A DNA stretch of 63,148 nt from Merdimmobilis hominis. GTDB lineage: Bacteria; Bacillota; Clostridia; Oscillospirales; Ruminococcaceae. Below the pieces are notes generated by a model. The model did no database searches. It had not been told where the DNA came from and worked only from the letters and a program-made list of their open reading frames with translations. Of this stretch, positions 8,296-17,219 are shown piece by piece; within the stretch, counting starts at the first letter, position 1, and the number at the start of each line of letters is the position of its first letter. Both the position numbers and the translations under genes were made by a program. The DNA is taken from assembly GCF_900104615.1 (NCBI RefSeq), contig NZ_LT629939.1:2115519-2178666 (forward strand), read 5' to 3'.

Positions 8296-8922
8296 TTAAC
8301 CCAAGAGGGCAACGCCGCCATTGGCAGTTTTGAAATACACTTCAGGCTGCGCAGCCGGCGGGTTGGTGACAACCGTGGAGGATGCGGAGCTTGCAGCGTC
8401 GCCATCGCCTTCCGCAGGCTCATCCCCAGTTTCAGAGGAATCGCCCTCGGGGGTGGATTCCTCCCCATCCCCTTCATCGGATGTGCTGTCATCCAGGCTG
8501 TCCTCGGTTCCATCCCCATCGGGATTGTCCACTTCCCCGTTGACCCCAATGGAGGGATCGCCGGTGGGATCGACGGGCTTCTCCTTTTTGGGCAGGGCCA
8601 AAATTACGATCAGAACCATGGCCGCCGCTAAAACACCGATGTAGATGGTCCGCTCCTTTTTGTTGAGGACGCTGGGTTTGTTGGGATCGGGATACATGAC
8701 CCGCCCCACCACCTGGCCGATGACCCAGCCCAAAAGGAGGGAACCTAAAATTACCGCCGCCGCAGTCACCGCCACCTGAAGCCACGAGGGCATTGTAGAC
8801 ATCAGGGTGCTGATCATTCCGCTTTCCTCACCGCCCATGCCGCCGCCTGACGAACCGCCCACATAACCGCCCCCAGCGTAGCCGCCGGCGACTACCATGC
8901 CTTTCACCAATAAACCGTTCAT
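8296..8922 (-). CDS. Membrane protein of unknown function with acidic low-complexity linker
   Basis: I do not recognise this 208-residue protein. It has a glycine-rich N-terminus (GGYAGGGYVGGSSGGGMGG), two hydrophobic segments (around residues 45-65, which include the GxxxG-like LGSLLLGWVIGQVVG, and around 92-110), and a 70-residue linker rich in Asp, Glu, Ser and Gly. It ends in a short PEVYFKTANGGVALLG tail. The layout suggests two transmembrane helices with a flexible acidic domain on one face. ATG 8922 is preferred over TTG 8928 because GGAGG lies 6 bp before it. It shares the downstream terminator with sfsA. Confidence 0.75.
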   Translation of the reverse strand: MNGLLVKGMVVAGGYAGGGYVGGSSGGGMGGEESGMISTLMSTMPSWLQVAVTAAAVILGSLLLGWVIGQVVGRVMYPDPNKPSVLNKKERTIYIGVLAAAMVLIVILALPKKEKPVDPTGDPSIGVNGEVDNPDGDGTEDSLDDSTSDEGDGEESTPEGDSSETGDEPAEGDGDAASSASSTVVTNPPAAQPEVYFKTANGGVALLG

Positions 8923-9031
8923 ACGCAACCTCCGTCATTTCACATTCTCATCTATTGTAATCCCAAAGGGGTATATCAGCACGGAACACTCTTATTCTAT
9001 AGCAAAACCTTCCAATTGTAAACTGCCCGAT

Positions 9032-9060
9032 TTGCGCGCCGGCGGCAAAATTGCTATACT
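9032..9060 (+). promoter_or_regulatory. Promoter of the DUF2752 gene
   Basis: TTGCGC (9032-9037), 17-bp spacer, TATACT (9055-9060). The predicted transcript start near 9067 leaves only a short leader before the coding region. Confidence 0.55.
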
Positions 9061-9093
9061 ACAAGAAAATAGCATCCGAAAGGGGGGCTCACC

Positions 9094-9447
9094 ATCCAAT
9101 CCCATCGGTTTGACCAGCGGCATGGCTGGCTGTTTTTTGCAGCGGGTGCCCTGCTCATCCTCCTGCCAGGGGACTATAACTGCACCATCCGCCGCTTGAC
9201 CGGTGTGCCCTGTCCGGGCTGTGGGATGACCCGGGCGGCCCTGTGCCTCTTGCGGCTGGACTTTGCCGGAGCATGGCGGCTGCAGCCCATGATTTACCTG
9301 TTGATCTTTTATATAGTGCTCCTTTCCCTGCGATCTATTGCAGGCCGCCCCATGAGAAATTGGCTGATTTTCTGCGGGGTGAGCTACTGCCTGCTGGCTT
9401 TTTTCTTGTGGGGGTTCCGCTTTTTTGCGGGGACGCTGCCCTATTGA
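9094..9447 (+). CDS. DUF2752 membrane protein (start codon uncertain, probably non-standard)
   Basis: This is a small two- or three-helix membrane protein with the DUF2752 hallmark TGVPCPGCGMTRA. The homologous frame reads back past TTG 9196 through a hydrophobic segment (WLFFAAGALLILLPGDYNC) to an in-frame TAG at 9070, but contains no ATG, GTG or TTG in that stretch. A strong AAAGGGGGG (9079-9087) is followed six bases later by ATC (9094), making ATC the likely initiation codon; CTG 9130 is an alternative. Starting at TTG 9196 would remove the first membrane helix. The function of DUF2752 is unknown. Confidence 0.75.
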   Translation: MQSHRFDQRHGWLFFAAGALLILLPGDYNCTIRRLTGVPCPGCGMTRAALCLLRLDFAGAWRLQPMIYLLIFYIVLLSLRSIAGRPMRNWLIFCGVSYCLLAFFLWGFRFFAGTLPY

Positions 9448-9525
9448 TGGGATACCGCTGGATTTATTTGTCAAAACCAGGTATACTGAATACAACGATC
9501 GAGTGAAAAATGGGGGAATACAACA

Positions 9526-10296
9526 ATGGCTATTTTTCGAGGGGAGATCCGCTCCCGCACCATGGAGATGGACACTGGTTTGGCGGTGATCCTGCCCTAT
9601 GACAGCTTCCAGGAGATGCCGCCCGCCAAAACCCTGTACCTGCTCCACGGGTTGAAACAAAGCGCCGGCGCCTGGCTGAATATGAGTTCCATTGGCCGGT
9701 ATGCCAAGGAGCATAACCTGGCGGTGGTGATGCCGGAGGTACAGCGCAGCTTTTACACCGATATGGAGATGGGCCTTGCCTATTTCACCTATGTGTCGGA
9801 AGAACTCCCAAAGCTCTGCCAAAAGCTCTTCCGCCTGAGCCCCAAAAGGGAGGACACCTTTGTGGCCGGCCTCTCTATGGGCGGCTATGGGGCGGCAAAA
9901 TGCGCCCTGGCCCGGCCGGACGTCTTTTCCGCCTTCGGTTCTTTTTCCGGGGCGCTGGACATCGCCATGCTGAAGGAGGGGGCCAAATATGCCCCCCAGA
10001 TGCTGCCGGAGATGCAGGCCGTCTTCGGGATGGATCTGGTGCTGAAAGAACAGGACGACCTGTTTGCCCTGGCACAGAAGGCCGCGGCCCTGCCCAAAGA
10101 GCTGCGCCCCCGGGCTTACATCACCTGCGGCAGCGACGACCATGGGGACTATATCATCGAACAGAACCGGAAGTTCCGGGATCACCTGTCCGCCCTGCCG
10201 CTGGAACTGCGGTATGAGGAGTTCCCCGGGGGCCACGAATGGCCGCTGTGGGACAAGTCGGTGGAGCGGGCCATCCCCTTCTTCCTGGGGGAGTAG
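9526..10296 (+). CDS. Esterase family alpha/beta hydrolase
   Basis: This 256-residue protein resembles tributyrin esterase EstA and other putative-esterase (esterase D-like) hydrolases. It shows LLHGLKQSAGAWLN (oxyanion-hole region), nucleophile elbow GLSMGGYGA (Ser at about residue 118), the CGSDDHGDY segment expected to carry the acid, and the C-terminal GGHEWPLWD with catalytic His. No signal peptide is present, so it is a cytoplasmic carboxylesterase. ATG 9526 is preceded by GGGGGA. A plausible promoter (TTGTCA, 17 bp, TACAAC) lies just upstream. The natural substrate is unknown. Confidence 0.92.
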   Translation: MAIFRGEIRSRTMEMDTGLAVILPYDSFQEMPPAKTLYLLHGLKQSAGAWLNMSSIGRYAKEHNLAVVMPEVQRSFYTDMEMGLAYFTYVSEELPKLCQKLFRLSPKREDTFVAGLSMGGYGAAKCALARPDVFSAFGSFSGALDIAMLKEGAKYAPQMLPEMQAVFGMDLVLKEQDDLFALAQKAAALPKELRPRAYITCGSDDHGDYIIEQNRKFRDHLSALPLELRYEEFPGGHEWPLWDKSVERAIPFFLGE

Positions 10297-10305
10297 GGGA
10301 CATTG

Positions 10306-11622
10306 ATGGAATACCAAAGACCTGAATTTTCTAGGAAAGGGGGAGGGCCTATGGAATCCCCATTGGCAGACCGCCTGCGCCCCACCACCTTGGATGAAGT
10401 GGTTGGCCAAAGGCACCTGCTGGCGCCCGGCCGGGTGCTGCGCAACATCGTGGACAGTGGCAACCTGCCCAATATGATCTTTTATGGCCCTTCGGGAGTG
10501 GGCAAGACCACCGTCGCCCGAATCATCGCCGAAAAAGCGGGCAAGCGCCTGCACAAGCTCAACGGGACCACCGCTTCCACCGCGGACATCAAAGGGGTGG
10601 TGGAGGAATTGGACACCTTCGCCGGCCGCAACGGGGTGGTGCTCTACCTGGACGAGATCCAGTACCTCAACAAAAAACAGCAGCAGACCCTTCTCGAGTT
10701 CATCGAAAACGGGTCGATCACCCTCATTGCCTCCACCACTGAGAACCCTTATTTCTATGTGTACAACGCCATCCTGAGCCGCTCCACCGTCTTTGAATTC
10801 CAGCCGGTGGAGCCCCAAGAGGTGGAAAAAGCGGTGGGCCGGGCTTTCCGCCTGGCGGGGGAGATCTACGGCGCCGGCATCCGGCGGGAAGAAGGGGTGG
10901 AGAAACACATCGCCTTGGCCTGCGGCGGGGATGTGCGCAAGGCCATCAACGCGGTGGAAATCCTCTCCCTCTCCGCCTTGCGGGGGAAGGAGGAGCCGGT
11001 AGTCACTTTAGAGGAGGCCCAGGAGGTATCCCAGCGGTCCTCCATGCGGTACGACCGGGATGGGGATGTCCACTATAATATCCTATCGGCGTTCCAGAAA
11101 TCCATCCGCGGGTCGGATGAAAACGCCGCCCTCCATTACCTGGCCCGTCTGCTGACCGCCGGGGATCTTTTGTCCCCCTGCCGCCGGCTTTTGGTCACTG
11201 CCGCTGAGGACATCGGCTTGGCCTATCCCCAGGCCATCCCCATTGTGAAGGCTTGTGTGGACAGCGCCCTCCAGCTGGGCCTTCCGGAGGCCCGCATCCC
11301 CTTGGCGGACGCGGTGATCCTTTTGTGCACCGCGCCCAAGTCCAACTCGGGCATCTTGGCCATTGACGCCGCCCTAAAGGATGTGAAAGACGGCAAATAC
11401 GGCGATGTGCCCGATTCCCTGAAGGATGGCCACTACGGCGGGGCCAAAAAGATGGGGCACGCCATCGGCTACCAGTATGCCCATGACTTCCCGGGCCACT
11501 ATGTGGTGCAGCAGTACCTGCCCGATGCCATCAAGGATCGGGAGTACTACCGGTTTGGAGACAATAAAACCGAACAGGCGGCCCTTGCTTACCGCCAAAA
11601 AATCCGGTCGATGGACCGGTAG
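10306..11622 (+). CDS. rarA: Replication-associated recombination protein A (RarA/MgsA, AAA+ ATPase)
   Basis: This AAA+ protein of the clamp-loader-like RarA/WRNIP1 family acts at stalled replication forks. Of 438 residues, the N-terminal signature PLADRLRPTTLDEVVGQ is followed by Walker A YGPSGVGKTT, Walker B VLYLDEIQ and sensor 1 ASTTENP. The C-terminal tetramerisation region includes KSIRGSDENAALHYLARLL and the conserved GGAKKMGHAIGYQYAHDFP segment. ATG 10306 is used; ATG 10351 (MESPLADR) also has a good ribosome binding site, AAAGGGGGA, and may be the true start. The gene begins 9 bp after the esterase gene and is followed 11 bp later by the PPOX-like gene. Confidence 0.96.
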   Translation: MEYQRPEFSRKGGGPMESPLADRLRPTTLDEVVGQRHLLAPGRVLRNIVDSGNLPNMIFYGPSGVGKTTVARIIAEKAGKRLHKLNGTTASTADIKGVVEELDTFAGRNGVVLYLDEIQYLNKKQQQTLLEFIENGSITLIASTTENPYFYVYNAILSRSTVFEFQPVEPQEVEKAVGRAFRLAGEIYGAGIRREEGVEKHIALACGGDVRKAINAVEILSLSALRGKEEPVVTLEEAQEVSQRSSMRYDRDGDVHYNILSAFQKSIRGSDENAALHYLARLLTAGDLLSPCRRLLVTAAEDIGLAYPQAIPIVKACVDSALQLGLPEARIPLADAVILLCTAPKSNSGILAIDAALKDVKDGKYGDVPDSLKDGHYGGAKKMGHAIGYQYAHDFPGHYVVQQYLPDAIKDREYYRFGDNKTEQAALAYRQKIRSMDR

Positions 11623-11633
11623 AGGAGGAGCCT

Positions 11634-12107
11634 ATGCAGCACAAGATGAGAGAAAACCCCCTCGCCCCCGAAGGGGTGAACCGGCTGTTGGAGAGGGCTA
11701 TGGTAGGGCGGGTCTCCACCAACGGATCGGACGGCTACCCTTATACGGTGGCGGTTCACTTTGTGTACCGGGAAGGGGCTGTCTACTTCCACGGCCTGCC
11801 AAAGGGGGAGAAGCTCTGCAACATCGCCCGGGACCCCAAGGTCTGCTTTGAAGTGGATGAACTGCTGGGCATCCGCAAGGAGGGGGTCACTGTCCCCTGC
11901 AAAGTGGGCTCCGGCTATGAGAGCGCCGTGTTGCGGGGGAGGGCTTCCCTGGTTGACGACCCGGGGGAAAAGGAGGACATCCTGCGGGCCATCACAGCCA
12001 AATACGCCCCGGAGCTTGGGGAGGCACCCATCCTTCCCCAGGCAGCAGCGGGCACTGCTGTGGTGAAAATCCAGGTGGAATCCTGCACCGGGAAATACCA
12101 TACATAA
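11634..12107 (+). CDS. Pyridoxamine 5'-phosphate oxidase family protein (FMN-binding split barrel)
   Basis: This 157-residue split-barrel protein of the Nim/PPOX-like group has the N-terminal GRVSTNGSDGYPYTVAVHFVYREGAVYFHG pattern (strands that bind FMN in relatives) and KVCFEVDELLGI further on. The family includes nitroimidazole reductases and FMN or haem binding proteins; the exact substrate cannot be assigned. GAGGAGGA precedes ATG 11634. It is probably co-transcribed with rarA (11-bp gap) and ends at a strong bidirectional terminator. Confidence 0.9.
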   Translation: MQHKMRENPLAPEGVNRLLERAMVGRVSTNGSDGYPYTVAVHFVYREGAVYFHGLPKGEKLCNIARDPKVCFEVDELLGIRKEGVTVPCKVGSGYESAVLRGRASLVDDPGEKEDILRAITAKYAPELGEAPILPQAAAGTAVVKIQVESCTGKYHT

Positions 12108-12108
12108 G

Positions 12109-12145
12109 AAAAAACGCCTTTGCAACTGGTTGCAAAGGCGTTTTT
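12109..12145. terminator. Bidirectional terminator between the PPOX-like and GNAT genes
   Basis: AAAAACGCCTTTGCAA / TTGCAAAGGCGTTTTT, a perfect stem with A/T tracts on both sides, between convergent genes. Confidence 0.95.
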
Positions 12146-12153
12146 GATGGGAT

Positions 12154-12993
12154 CTAGCGGTACATCCCCATGGAGATAAAGTCGCTGGGGGCAGTTTCAA
12201 ACCCCAGGGAGGCCAGCTTTTCCTCCAGCACTTGGTTGTCATAGGGGAACATCACCGTCAGCTGGGGAATGCCCCGTTCCCTGGCGATGGTTTTAGCAGC
12301 GGCGATGCAGCGGTCCACATCCCCCTCCACCAGCGCCACATGGAGGGCCTTTTTGTGTTGAAAGCGGGTGCCTGCCACCAGGATGGAGCCGGAAGCTTCC
12401 TCCCGGTAGACCTTGCCCTCATAGGCGAGGCCCCGGTATAAGGGCTCATTCATGGCGTAGAAAGTCCGGTTGAAGCAGAGGAACCCTCTCCAGGCGTCTG
12501 CCAAAGGGGCCAGCAGCCGGCAGGCGGTATCCTGGCCCACCCGGTGGAACCTGGTCTCCAAAATCGGGGAGTCGTCCAGCCGAAGGGTCATCTCCCGGCA
12601 GGTGCAGTGGATGGTGAAACCATGCCGCCGGGCAAGGCCGGCGCTCACTGCGTTTTTTACCCCGGTGTACATCCGAAGAGCGGGGGCGTTCAGTTCCGCT
12701 GCTTCCTCCAAGTACCGGCGATAGATGGCTTTGCCCACCCCGTTGCCCTGGTAGGCGGGATCGACCCGCAGGGTCTCCAGCCAGGCGGAGCCATCGTACA
12801 GAAGGGTCAGTTTGCCGATGCCTACAATTTTGCCGTCCACCTCTGCAACGGTCAGGTCGCCCACGGTGCCATTGAAGTAGAGGTCGGCCACGTCGGCCAG
12901 GTAGTGGTTTGCCTTCATGGCGGCGTGCTCCACTTCCAAGCAGGCGGGGAGGTCTGCCCAGGTGGCGGGCCGGGTCACAATGCTGTCATACAT
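12154..12993 (-). CDS. GNAT family N-acetyltransferase, two-part protein
   Basis: The 279-residue protein has a complete N-terminal GNAT domain with motif A as LRVDPAYQGNGVGKAIYRR and motif B region MYTGVKNAVSAGLARRHGF. The C-terminal half (from about residue 140) looks like a second, degenerate GNAT-like fold ending in VLEEKLASLGFETAP. The substrate is unknown. ATG 12993 is chosen; an in-frame TTG at 13002 sits closer to AAAGGAG and is a real alternative. It is a single-gene unit on the minus strand downstream of the S1 gene, separated from it by that gene's terminator. Confidence 0.88.
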   Translation of the reverse strand: MYDSIVTRPATWADLPACLEVEHAAMKANHYLADVADLYFNGTVGDLTVAEVDGKIVGIGKLTLLYDGSAWLETLRVDPAYQGNGVGKAIYRRYLEEAAELNAPALRMYTGVKNAVSAGLARRHGFTIHCTCREMTLRLDDSPILETRFHRVGQDTACRLLAPLADAWRGFLCFNRTFYAMNEPLYRGLAYEGKVYREEASGSILVAGTRFQHKKALHVALVEGDVDRCIAAAKTIARERGIPQLTVMFPYDNQVLEEKLASLGFETAPSDFISMGMYR

Positions 12994-13148
12994 GAGGTTC
13001 AAACGCTCCTTTTCCCGCGCTGTATTATTTTAGGATAAACTGCCACGCCCCAACTGCGCGGAAGAAGGAGCGGTTTGGGGAGCCCTGTTTGCCGCGGAAC
13101 CAGGGCGGCAAGAATCCGAATGCCGGAGAAACTGCGCAAAACACGCAG

Positions 13149-13201
13149 AAAAATCCCCCCTGTAAGCTGCTTAACTAAACCGTAGCACAAACAGGAGGGA
13201 C
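13149..13201 (-). terminator. Terminator of the S1-domain gene (minus strand)
   Basis: Read on the minus strand, CCCTCCTGT pairs with ACAGGGGGG across a 29-base loop and is followed by TTTTT. Confidence 0.6.
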
Positions 13202-13220
13202 TTGTCAATTGGAAAAAGGA

Positions 13221-14147
13221 TTAGTCGAACCGGCTTTCCAACAGCCGTTCTGAGGAATCGGGGGAATACTGCCACCGGCTGATGTGGCCGCCTTCGATGA
13301 AATACCGCGGGGGCTGGATGCGGTAGGCGGCGTCAAAGGAATCCACAATGATGAGTTTGACCTTCATCTTTTCGGGGATCAGGCTTTTTATGTAGACACT
13401 GGCGTGCTGGCCGGGAAAGACGTTCTCCTTGGGTTCGGCAAGGCCCGCCAAGTTGGGGGAGAGTTCCACAAAGATGCCATAACTCTCCACCGAGCGGACG
13501 ATGCCAGCCACCGTCTCCCCAGCACAGAAGAGGGCGGCGTTCTCCTCCCAGGTGCCCAGCAGCTCTTTATGGGAGAGGGAGATCCTCCCCCCGGGCTCCA
13601 TCTGGCGCACCACCGCCTGGATGTCCTGCCCCACATGGAACCGGTCCCGGGGATGGGAGATGCGGGAGACCGAAATGGCGTCGATGGGGATGAGGGAGCT
13701 GATGCCGCATCCCACGTCTACAAAACAGCCGAAAGGCTCCAGGTGGGTGACCCGTGCGTCGATGATGTCCCCAGGGCGCAGCTGGGTCAGATACTCCTCC
13801 ATACAGGCTTTCTGCACCAGGCGGCGGGAGAGGATGGGCCGCGGCGCACCGTCCCCCTGCCGGTCGATGGCGATAACCTGGAAGGCCACCGGCTTGTTCA
13901 CCCGGGAGATGATGGCGATGTCCCGGGTGGAGCCGTCCTCAATGCCCAGGGCGCCCTCCTCCCGGGGGATGATGCCCCGGGTACAGCCCAGATCCACATA
14001 TAAATTGTGGGCGGAATCGCAGACCACAGCCCGGCCCTCCAGGCAGCGGCCTTCCCGCATGGCTTCTTCCAGGGCGGATATGCTTTTTAGATAGGCGCAG
14101 TTTTCCGGCGTGTCGATCAAAAGACCCTCCGGCCGATAGGTTGTCAT
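13221..14147 (-). CDS. S1 RNA-binding domain protein (ribosomal protein S1-like)
   Basis: The 308-residue protein carries two recognisable S1 OB-folds (GDIIDARVTHLEPFGCFVDV, about residues 140-205, and GETVAGIVRSVESYGIFVEL, about 220-280) and a divergent first one (LEGRAVVCDSAHNLYVDLG with RGIIPREEG). It probably binds mRNA or the ribosome, but is much shorter than classical S1 and unlike it has no long tandem array. ATG 14147 is chosen because GGAGGTA lies a few bases before it; the frame stays open 26 codons further upstream without support. It is monocistronic. Confidence 0.88.
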   Translation of the reverse strand: MTTYRPEGLLIDTPENCAYLKSISALEEAMREGRCLEGRAVVCDSAHNLYVDLGCTRGIIPREEGALGIEDGSTRDIAIISRVNKPVAFQVIAIDRQGDGAPRPILSRRLVQKACMEEYLTQLRPGDIIDARVTHLEPFGCFVDVGCGISSLIPIDAISVSRISHPRDRFHVGQDIQAVVRQMEPGGRISLSHKELLGTWEENAALFCAGETVAGIVRSVESYGIFVELSPNLAGLAEPKENVFPGQHASVYIKSLIPEKMKVKLIIVDSFDAAYRIQPPRYFIEGGHISRWQYSPDSSERLLESRFD

Positions 14148-14758
14148 TTCAAATACCTCCTCTTTTGGGATACCATCCTCGGCCGGTGTTCGGCCTTTTT
14201 TGGAACCGTTACCATGTATATTCACCGGGGGGATGGCTCATGCATTTTTCTTTTTGGGGTTTTGTTCCTCAAGATTTCATTTTGCAAGTGGTCTAGCAGG
14301 GCGCCTGGCACCCATGCATCCCGCGCTCCCTTTTTTTTGTGTGAAAAAGGGGAGGGAGAAAGCGCATTTAAGAGGGGCCGAACTATTCGCGGTGCAGTTG
14401 AAGTCAGTGCGGTCAGCGTCAGCTGACTATGCCCCCTCAAAACTCCCACTGCTCCTGGGTGGGGCTATTTCCCCCAACTGTTTTTCAGATTAAGCTGCCC
14501 TATGTAGAGGGGGATTTTTAAGGGGGAATAGGCTTGCACCGTGTCGCGAGGGTTGCCTATTCCCCCTTAAATGTGCTTTTCGTCAAGGGTTTTTCACATA
14601 AAAACCCTTGCACGGGGGTGTGGGGGCGTGCAGCGCCCCATAAATCCAGTTCTAAGATGGAATCTTATAAGGGCCGGAGGTTCAAGGGGCCGGCACAAGG
14701 CCCCTCGTCCCTAAAAGTACGGGGGCTGAAAGCCCCAAGGATAAAAACAAAAAAGCGA
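14148..14758. other. Intergenic region with clustered inverted repeats
   Basis: I find no gene in this stretch of about 610 bp. It holds several inverted repeats: GGCCG/CGGCC followed by TTTTTT (14181-14200), GGGGGAATAGGC / GCCTATTCCCCC (about 14521-14567), CAAGGGTTTTT / AAAAACCCTTG (14586-14612), GGGGCC / GGCCCC (about 14694-14706) and GGGGCT / AGCCCC (about 14722-14737). Base composition is less even than in neighbouring genes. The repeats could be terminators, remnants of a mobile sequence, or parts of a structured RNA; see findings. Confidence 0.5.
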
Positions 14759-14788
14759 TTGCCAGGCTGGTGGACCCTGTGGTAGAAT
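14759..14788 (+). promoter_or_regulatory. Promoter of the DUF951-prfA unit
   Basis: TTGCCA (14759-14764), 18-bp spacer, TAGAAT (14783-14788). The predicted transcript start near 14795 argues that DUF951 starts at ATG 14818 rather than 14794. Confidence 0.6.
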
Positions 14789-14817
14789 AAGGGATGAATA
14801 CAAAGGAGCTGATGGGG

Positions 14818-15003
14818 ATGGATGTGCGCGTTGGGGATATTCTAGTGATGAAAAAACAGCACCCATGCGGTGAGAACACATTTTTGGTACTGCGCTCTGG
14901 CATGGATTTTCGCATCCGCTGCACCGGCTGCGGGAGAGAAGTTATGGTCCCCCGGGCCAAAGCGGAAAAGAACATCAAATCCATCATCCGCAAGGACGGT
15001 TAG
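14818..15003 (+). CDS. DUF951 family small zinc-ribbon-like protein
   Basis: This 61-residue protein begins [18 protein letters not shown] and contains HPCG and CTGCG pairs that could bind a metal, then basic residues ([14 protein letters not shown]). DUF951 (YyzM) is a common small Firmicutes protein of unknown function. ATG 14818 follows AAAGGAG with 9-bp spacing; ATG 14794 and 14812 are in frame but badly placed relative to the ribosome binding site or promoter. It immediately precedes prfA (62-bp gap) and is likely co-transcribed with it. Confidence 0.9.
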   Translation: MDVRVGDILVMKKQHPCGENTFLVLRSGMDFRIRCTGCGREVMVPRAKAEKNIKSIIRKDG

Positions 15004-15065
15004 CGCGCTGCGAGCCAGACCAGTGCTTTTTTGAAATAGAACCAGGACAACACAAGGAGAATTGT

Positions 15066-16145
15066 ATGTTTGAGAAATTAAAGTTGACCGAAGAGCGTTA
15101 CGAGGAGATTAACCAGCAGTTGGCCGACCCCAGTGTGGTCAGCGATAACGAACGGTTTAAATCCTTGATGAAGGAGCATAAAACCCTGACCCCCATTGTG
15201 GAAAAATACCGGGAGTACGCCAAATACCAGCAGGACTTTGAAGAAGCCAAGGAGATGCTGAATGACGGCGGCCTGGATAAGGACTTCAAAGAGATGGTGG
15301 AGGAGCAGTACAAATCCAGCCAGGAGTCTATTGAACGGTGCAGCGAAGAGCTGAAAATCCTCCTGCTGCCCAAGGACCCCAACGACGACAAGAACGTCAT
15401 TGTGGAGATCCGGGGCGGCGCCGGCGGCGATGAGGCCGCCCTGTTTGCCAACTCCCTGTATCGGATGTACTCCATGTACGCCGAATCCAAGCGGTGGAAG
15501 ACCGAGGTCCTTAACGCCAACCCCACCGAGTTGGGCGGCTTTAAGGAGATCAGCTTCTCCATCAGCGGCGAGGGGGCCTACTCCCGCCTGAAGTTTGAAA
15601 GCGGCGTCCACCGGGTCCAGCGGGTCCCTGAGACCGAGACCCAGGGCCGCGTCCACACCTCCACCGTCACGGTGGCGGTGCTCCCCGAAGTGGAGGATGT
15701 GGAGGTGGAGATCAACCCCGGCGACCTGCAGATCGATACCTACCGGGCCAGCGGCGCCGGCGGGCAGCACGTCAACAAGACCGAGTCCGCCATCCGCATC
15801 ACCTACCTGCCCACCGGCCTGGTGGTGGAGTGCCAGGACGAGCGCAGCCAGTTCAAAAACAAGGACAAGGCCATGAAAATCCTGCGCTCCCGGCTGTATG
15901 AGGAAAAACTGCGGGAACAGAACGACAAAATCGCCTCGGAGCGCAAGCTTCAGGTGGGAACCGGCGACCGCTCCGAGCGGATCCGCACCTACAACTACCC
16001 CCAGAGCCGGGTCACCGACCACCGCATCGGCTTGACTCTGTATAAGCTGGAGCAGGTGCTCAACGGCGACCTGGATGAATTGACCGACGCCCTGATCACC
16101 TTTGACCAGGCGGAAAAACTGCAGGCACAGGGGGAGAATTACTAA
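15066..16145 (+). CDS. prfA: Peptide chain release factor 1
   Basis: RF1 recognises UAA and UAG and triggers peptidyl-tRNA hydrolysis. The 359-residue length is typical. The catalytic GGQ is in [15 protein letters not shown] (about residue 235), the codon-recognition loop of domain 2 is present around [19 protein letters not shown], and the N-terminal coiled region is intact. AAGGAGAATTGT precedes ATG 15066. It heads a run of + strand genes with sua5 and coaE; the prfA-tsaC/sua5 neighbourhood is a common bacterial arrangement. Confidence 0.98.
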   Translation: MFEKLKLTEERYEEINQQLADPSVVSDNERFKSLMKEHKTLTPIVEKYREYAKYQQDFEEAKEMLNDGGLDKDFKEMVEEQYKSSQESIERCSEELKILLLPKDPNDDKNVIVEIRGGAGGDEAALFANSLYRMYSMYAESKRWKTEVLNANPTELGGFKEISFSISGEGAYSRLKFESGVHRVQRVPETETQGRVHTSTVTVAVLPEVEDVEVEINPGDLQIDTYRASGAGGQHVNKTESAIRITYLPTGLVVECQDERSQFKNKDKAMKILRSRLYEEKLREQNDKIASERKLQVGTGDRSERIRTYNYPQSRVTDHRIGLTLYKLEQVLNGDLDELTDALITFDQAEKLQAQGENY

Positions 16146-16190
16146 ATCCCCTTGCCGCTCCACCACAATTGTGACAGGAGATGTACCACG

Positions 16191-17219
16191 GTGGACACCA
16201 AACTTTTTGTTGTACAGGATATCGAGAAAGACGCGCCCCTTCTTCAGGAGGCGGCGGATATTTTAAAGAGGGGAGGCCTGGTGGCCATCCCCACCGAAAC
16301 GGTTTACGGCCTGGCGGCAGATGCCCTCAACCCGGAGGCGGTGAAGAAGATTTTTGCCGCCAAAGGCCGCCCGGCGGACAACCCCCTCATCGTCCACATC
16401 GCGGAGTTTGAGGAGATCTACGGCCTGGCCTCCCAGGTGCCGGAATCGGCCAAGATTCTGGCCGAGCGGTTCTGGCCCGGCCCTCTCACCATGATCGTCC
16501 CCAAAGGGGAGAGCATCCCGGATATCACCTCGGCTGGGCTTCCCACCGTGGCCATCCGGATGCCATCCCACCCCATCGCCCGGGAGATCATCCGGAGGTC
16601 CTGCCCCTTGGCAGCGCCGTCGGCCAATCTGTCTGGCAGCCCCAGCACTACCACCGCCCAGCATTGTATCCACGACCTGGGCGGCCGGGTGGATGCCATC
16701 GTGGACGGTGGGGAATGCCGGTTCGGGGTGGAATCCACCGTCATCACTTTGGCGGGGGAGAAGCCCCGGCTGCTGCGGCCCGGCGCCATCACCTTAGAAG
16801 AGCTGCGGGATGCCTTGGGGGAAGTGGAGATGGACAAAGCGGTCCTCTCCCAGATTGACCCGGGGGAACGGGTATCCTCCCCTGGCATGAAGTACAAACA
16901 CTATGCCCCCAAGGCCAAAGTGGTCATCGTGGATGGGGACAGCGAGAGCTTCCTTCGGTTTTTGAACGAGCAGACCGGCGAAGGGATTTTTGGCTTGGTC
17001 TTCTCCGGCGAGGAGGAGAGGGCAAACAAGCCCTGCGTGGTTTACGGCGAGAACGATGAAGACGTCACCCAGGCCCACCGGCTGTTCGCCGCCCTGCGGG
17101 AACTGGACGAGCGGGGGGCAAAACTGGTCTATGCCCGCTGCCCCCGCAAGGAAGGGGTGGGCCTGGCGGTTTACAACCGGCTGCTGCGGGCGGCGGCCTT
17201 TGAGGAGATCACACTATGA
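16191..17219 (+). CDS. tsaC: L-threonylcarbamoyladenylate synthase (Sua5 type)
   Basis: Makes threonylcarbamoyl-AMP from threonine, bicarbonate and ATP for the t6A37 modification of ANN-decoding tRNAs. At 342 residues it is the long Sua5 form: an N-terminal YrdC domain with KRGGLVAIPTETVYGLAADA and SANLSGSPS, and a C-terminal Sua5 domain beginning around SSPGMKYKHYAPKAKV. GTG 16191 is chosen because AGGAG (16176-16180) lies 10 bp before it and homology starts there. Its stop overlaps the coaE start (ATGA), which indicates translational coupling. Confidence 0.95.
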   Translation: MDTKLFVVQDIEKDAPLLQEAADILKRGGLVAIPTETVYGLAADALNPEAVKKIFAAKGRPADNPLIVHIAEFEEIYGLASQVPESAKILAERFWPGPLTMIVPKGESIPDITSAGLPTVAIRMPSHPIAREIIRRSCPLAAPSANLSGSPSTTTAQHCIHDLGGRVDAIVDGGECRFGVESTVITLAGEKPRLLRPGAITLEELRDALGEVEMDKAVLSQIDPGERVSSPGMKYKHYAPKAKVVIVDGDSESFLRFLNEQTGEGIFGLVFSGEEERANKPCVVYGENDEDVTQAHRLFAALRELDERGAKLVYARCPRKEGVGLAVYNRLLRAAAFEEITL

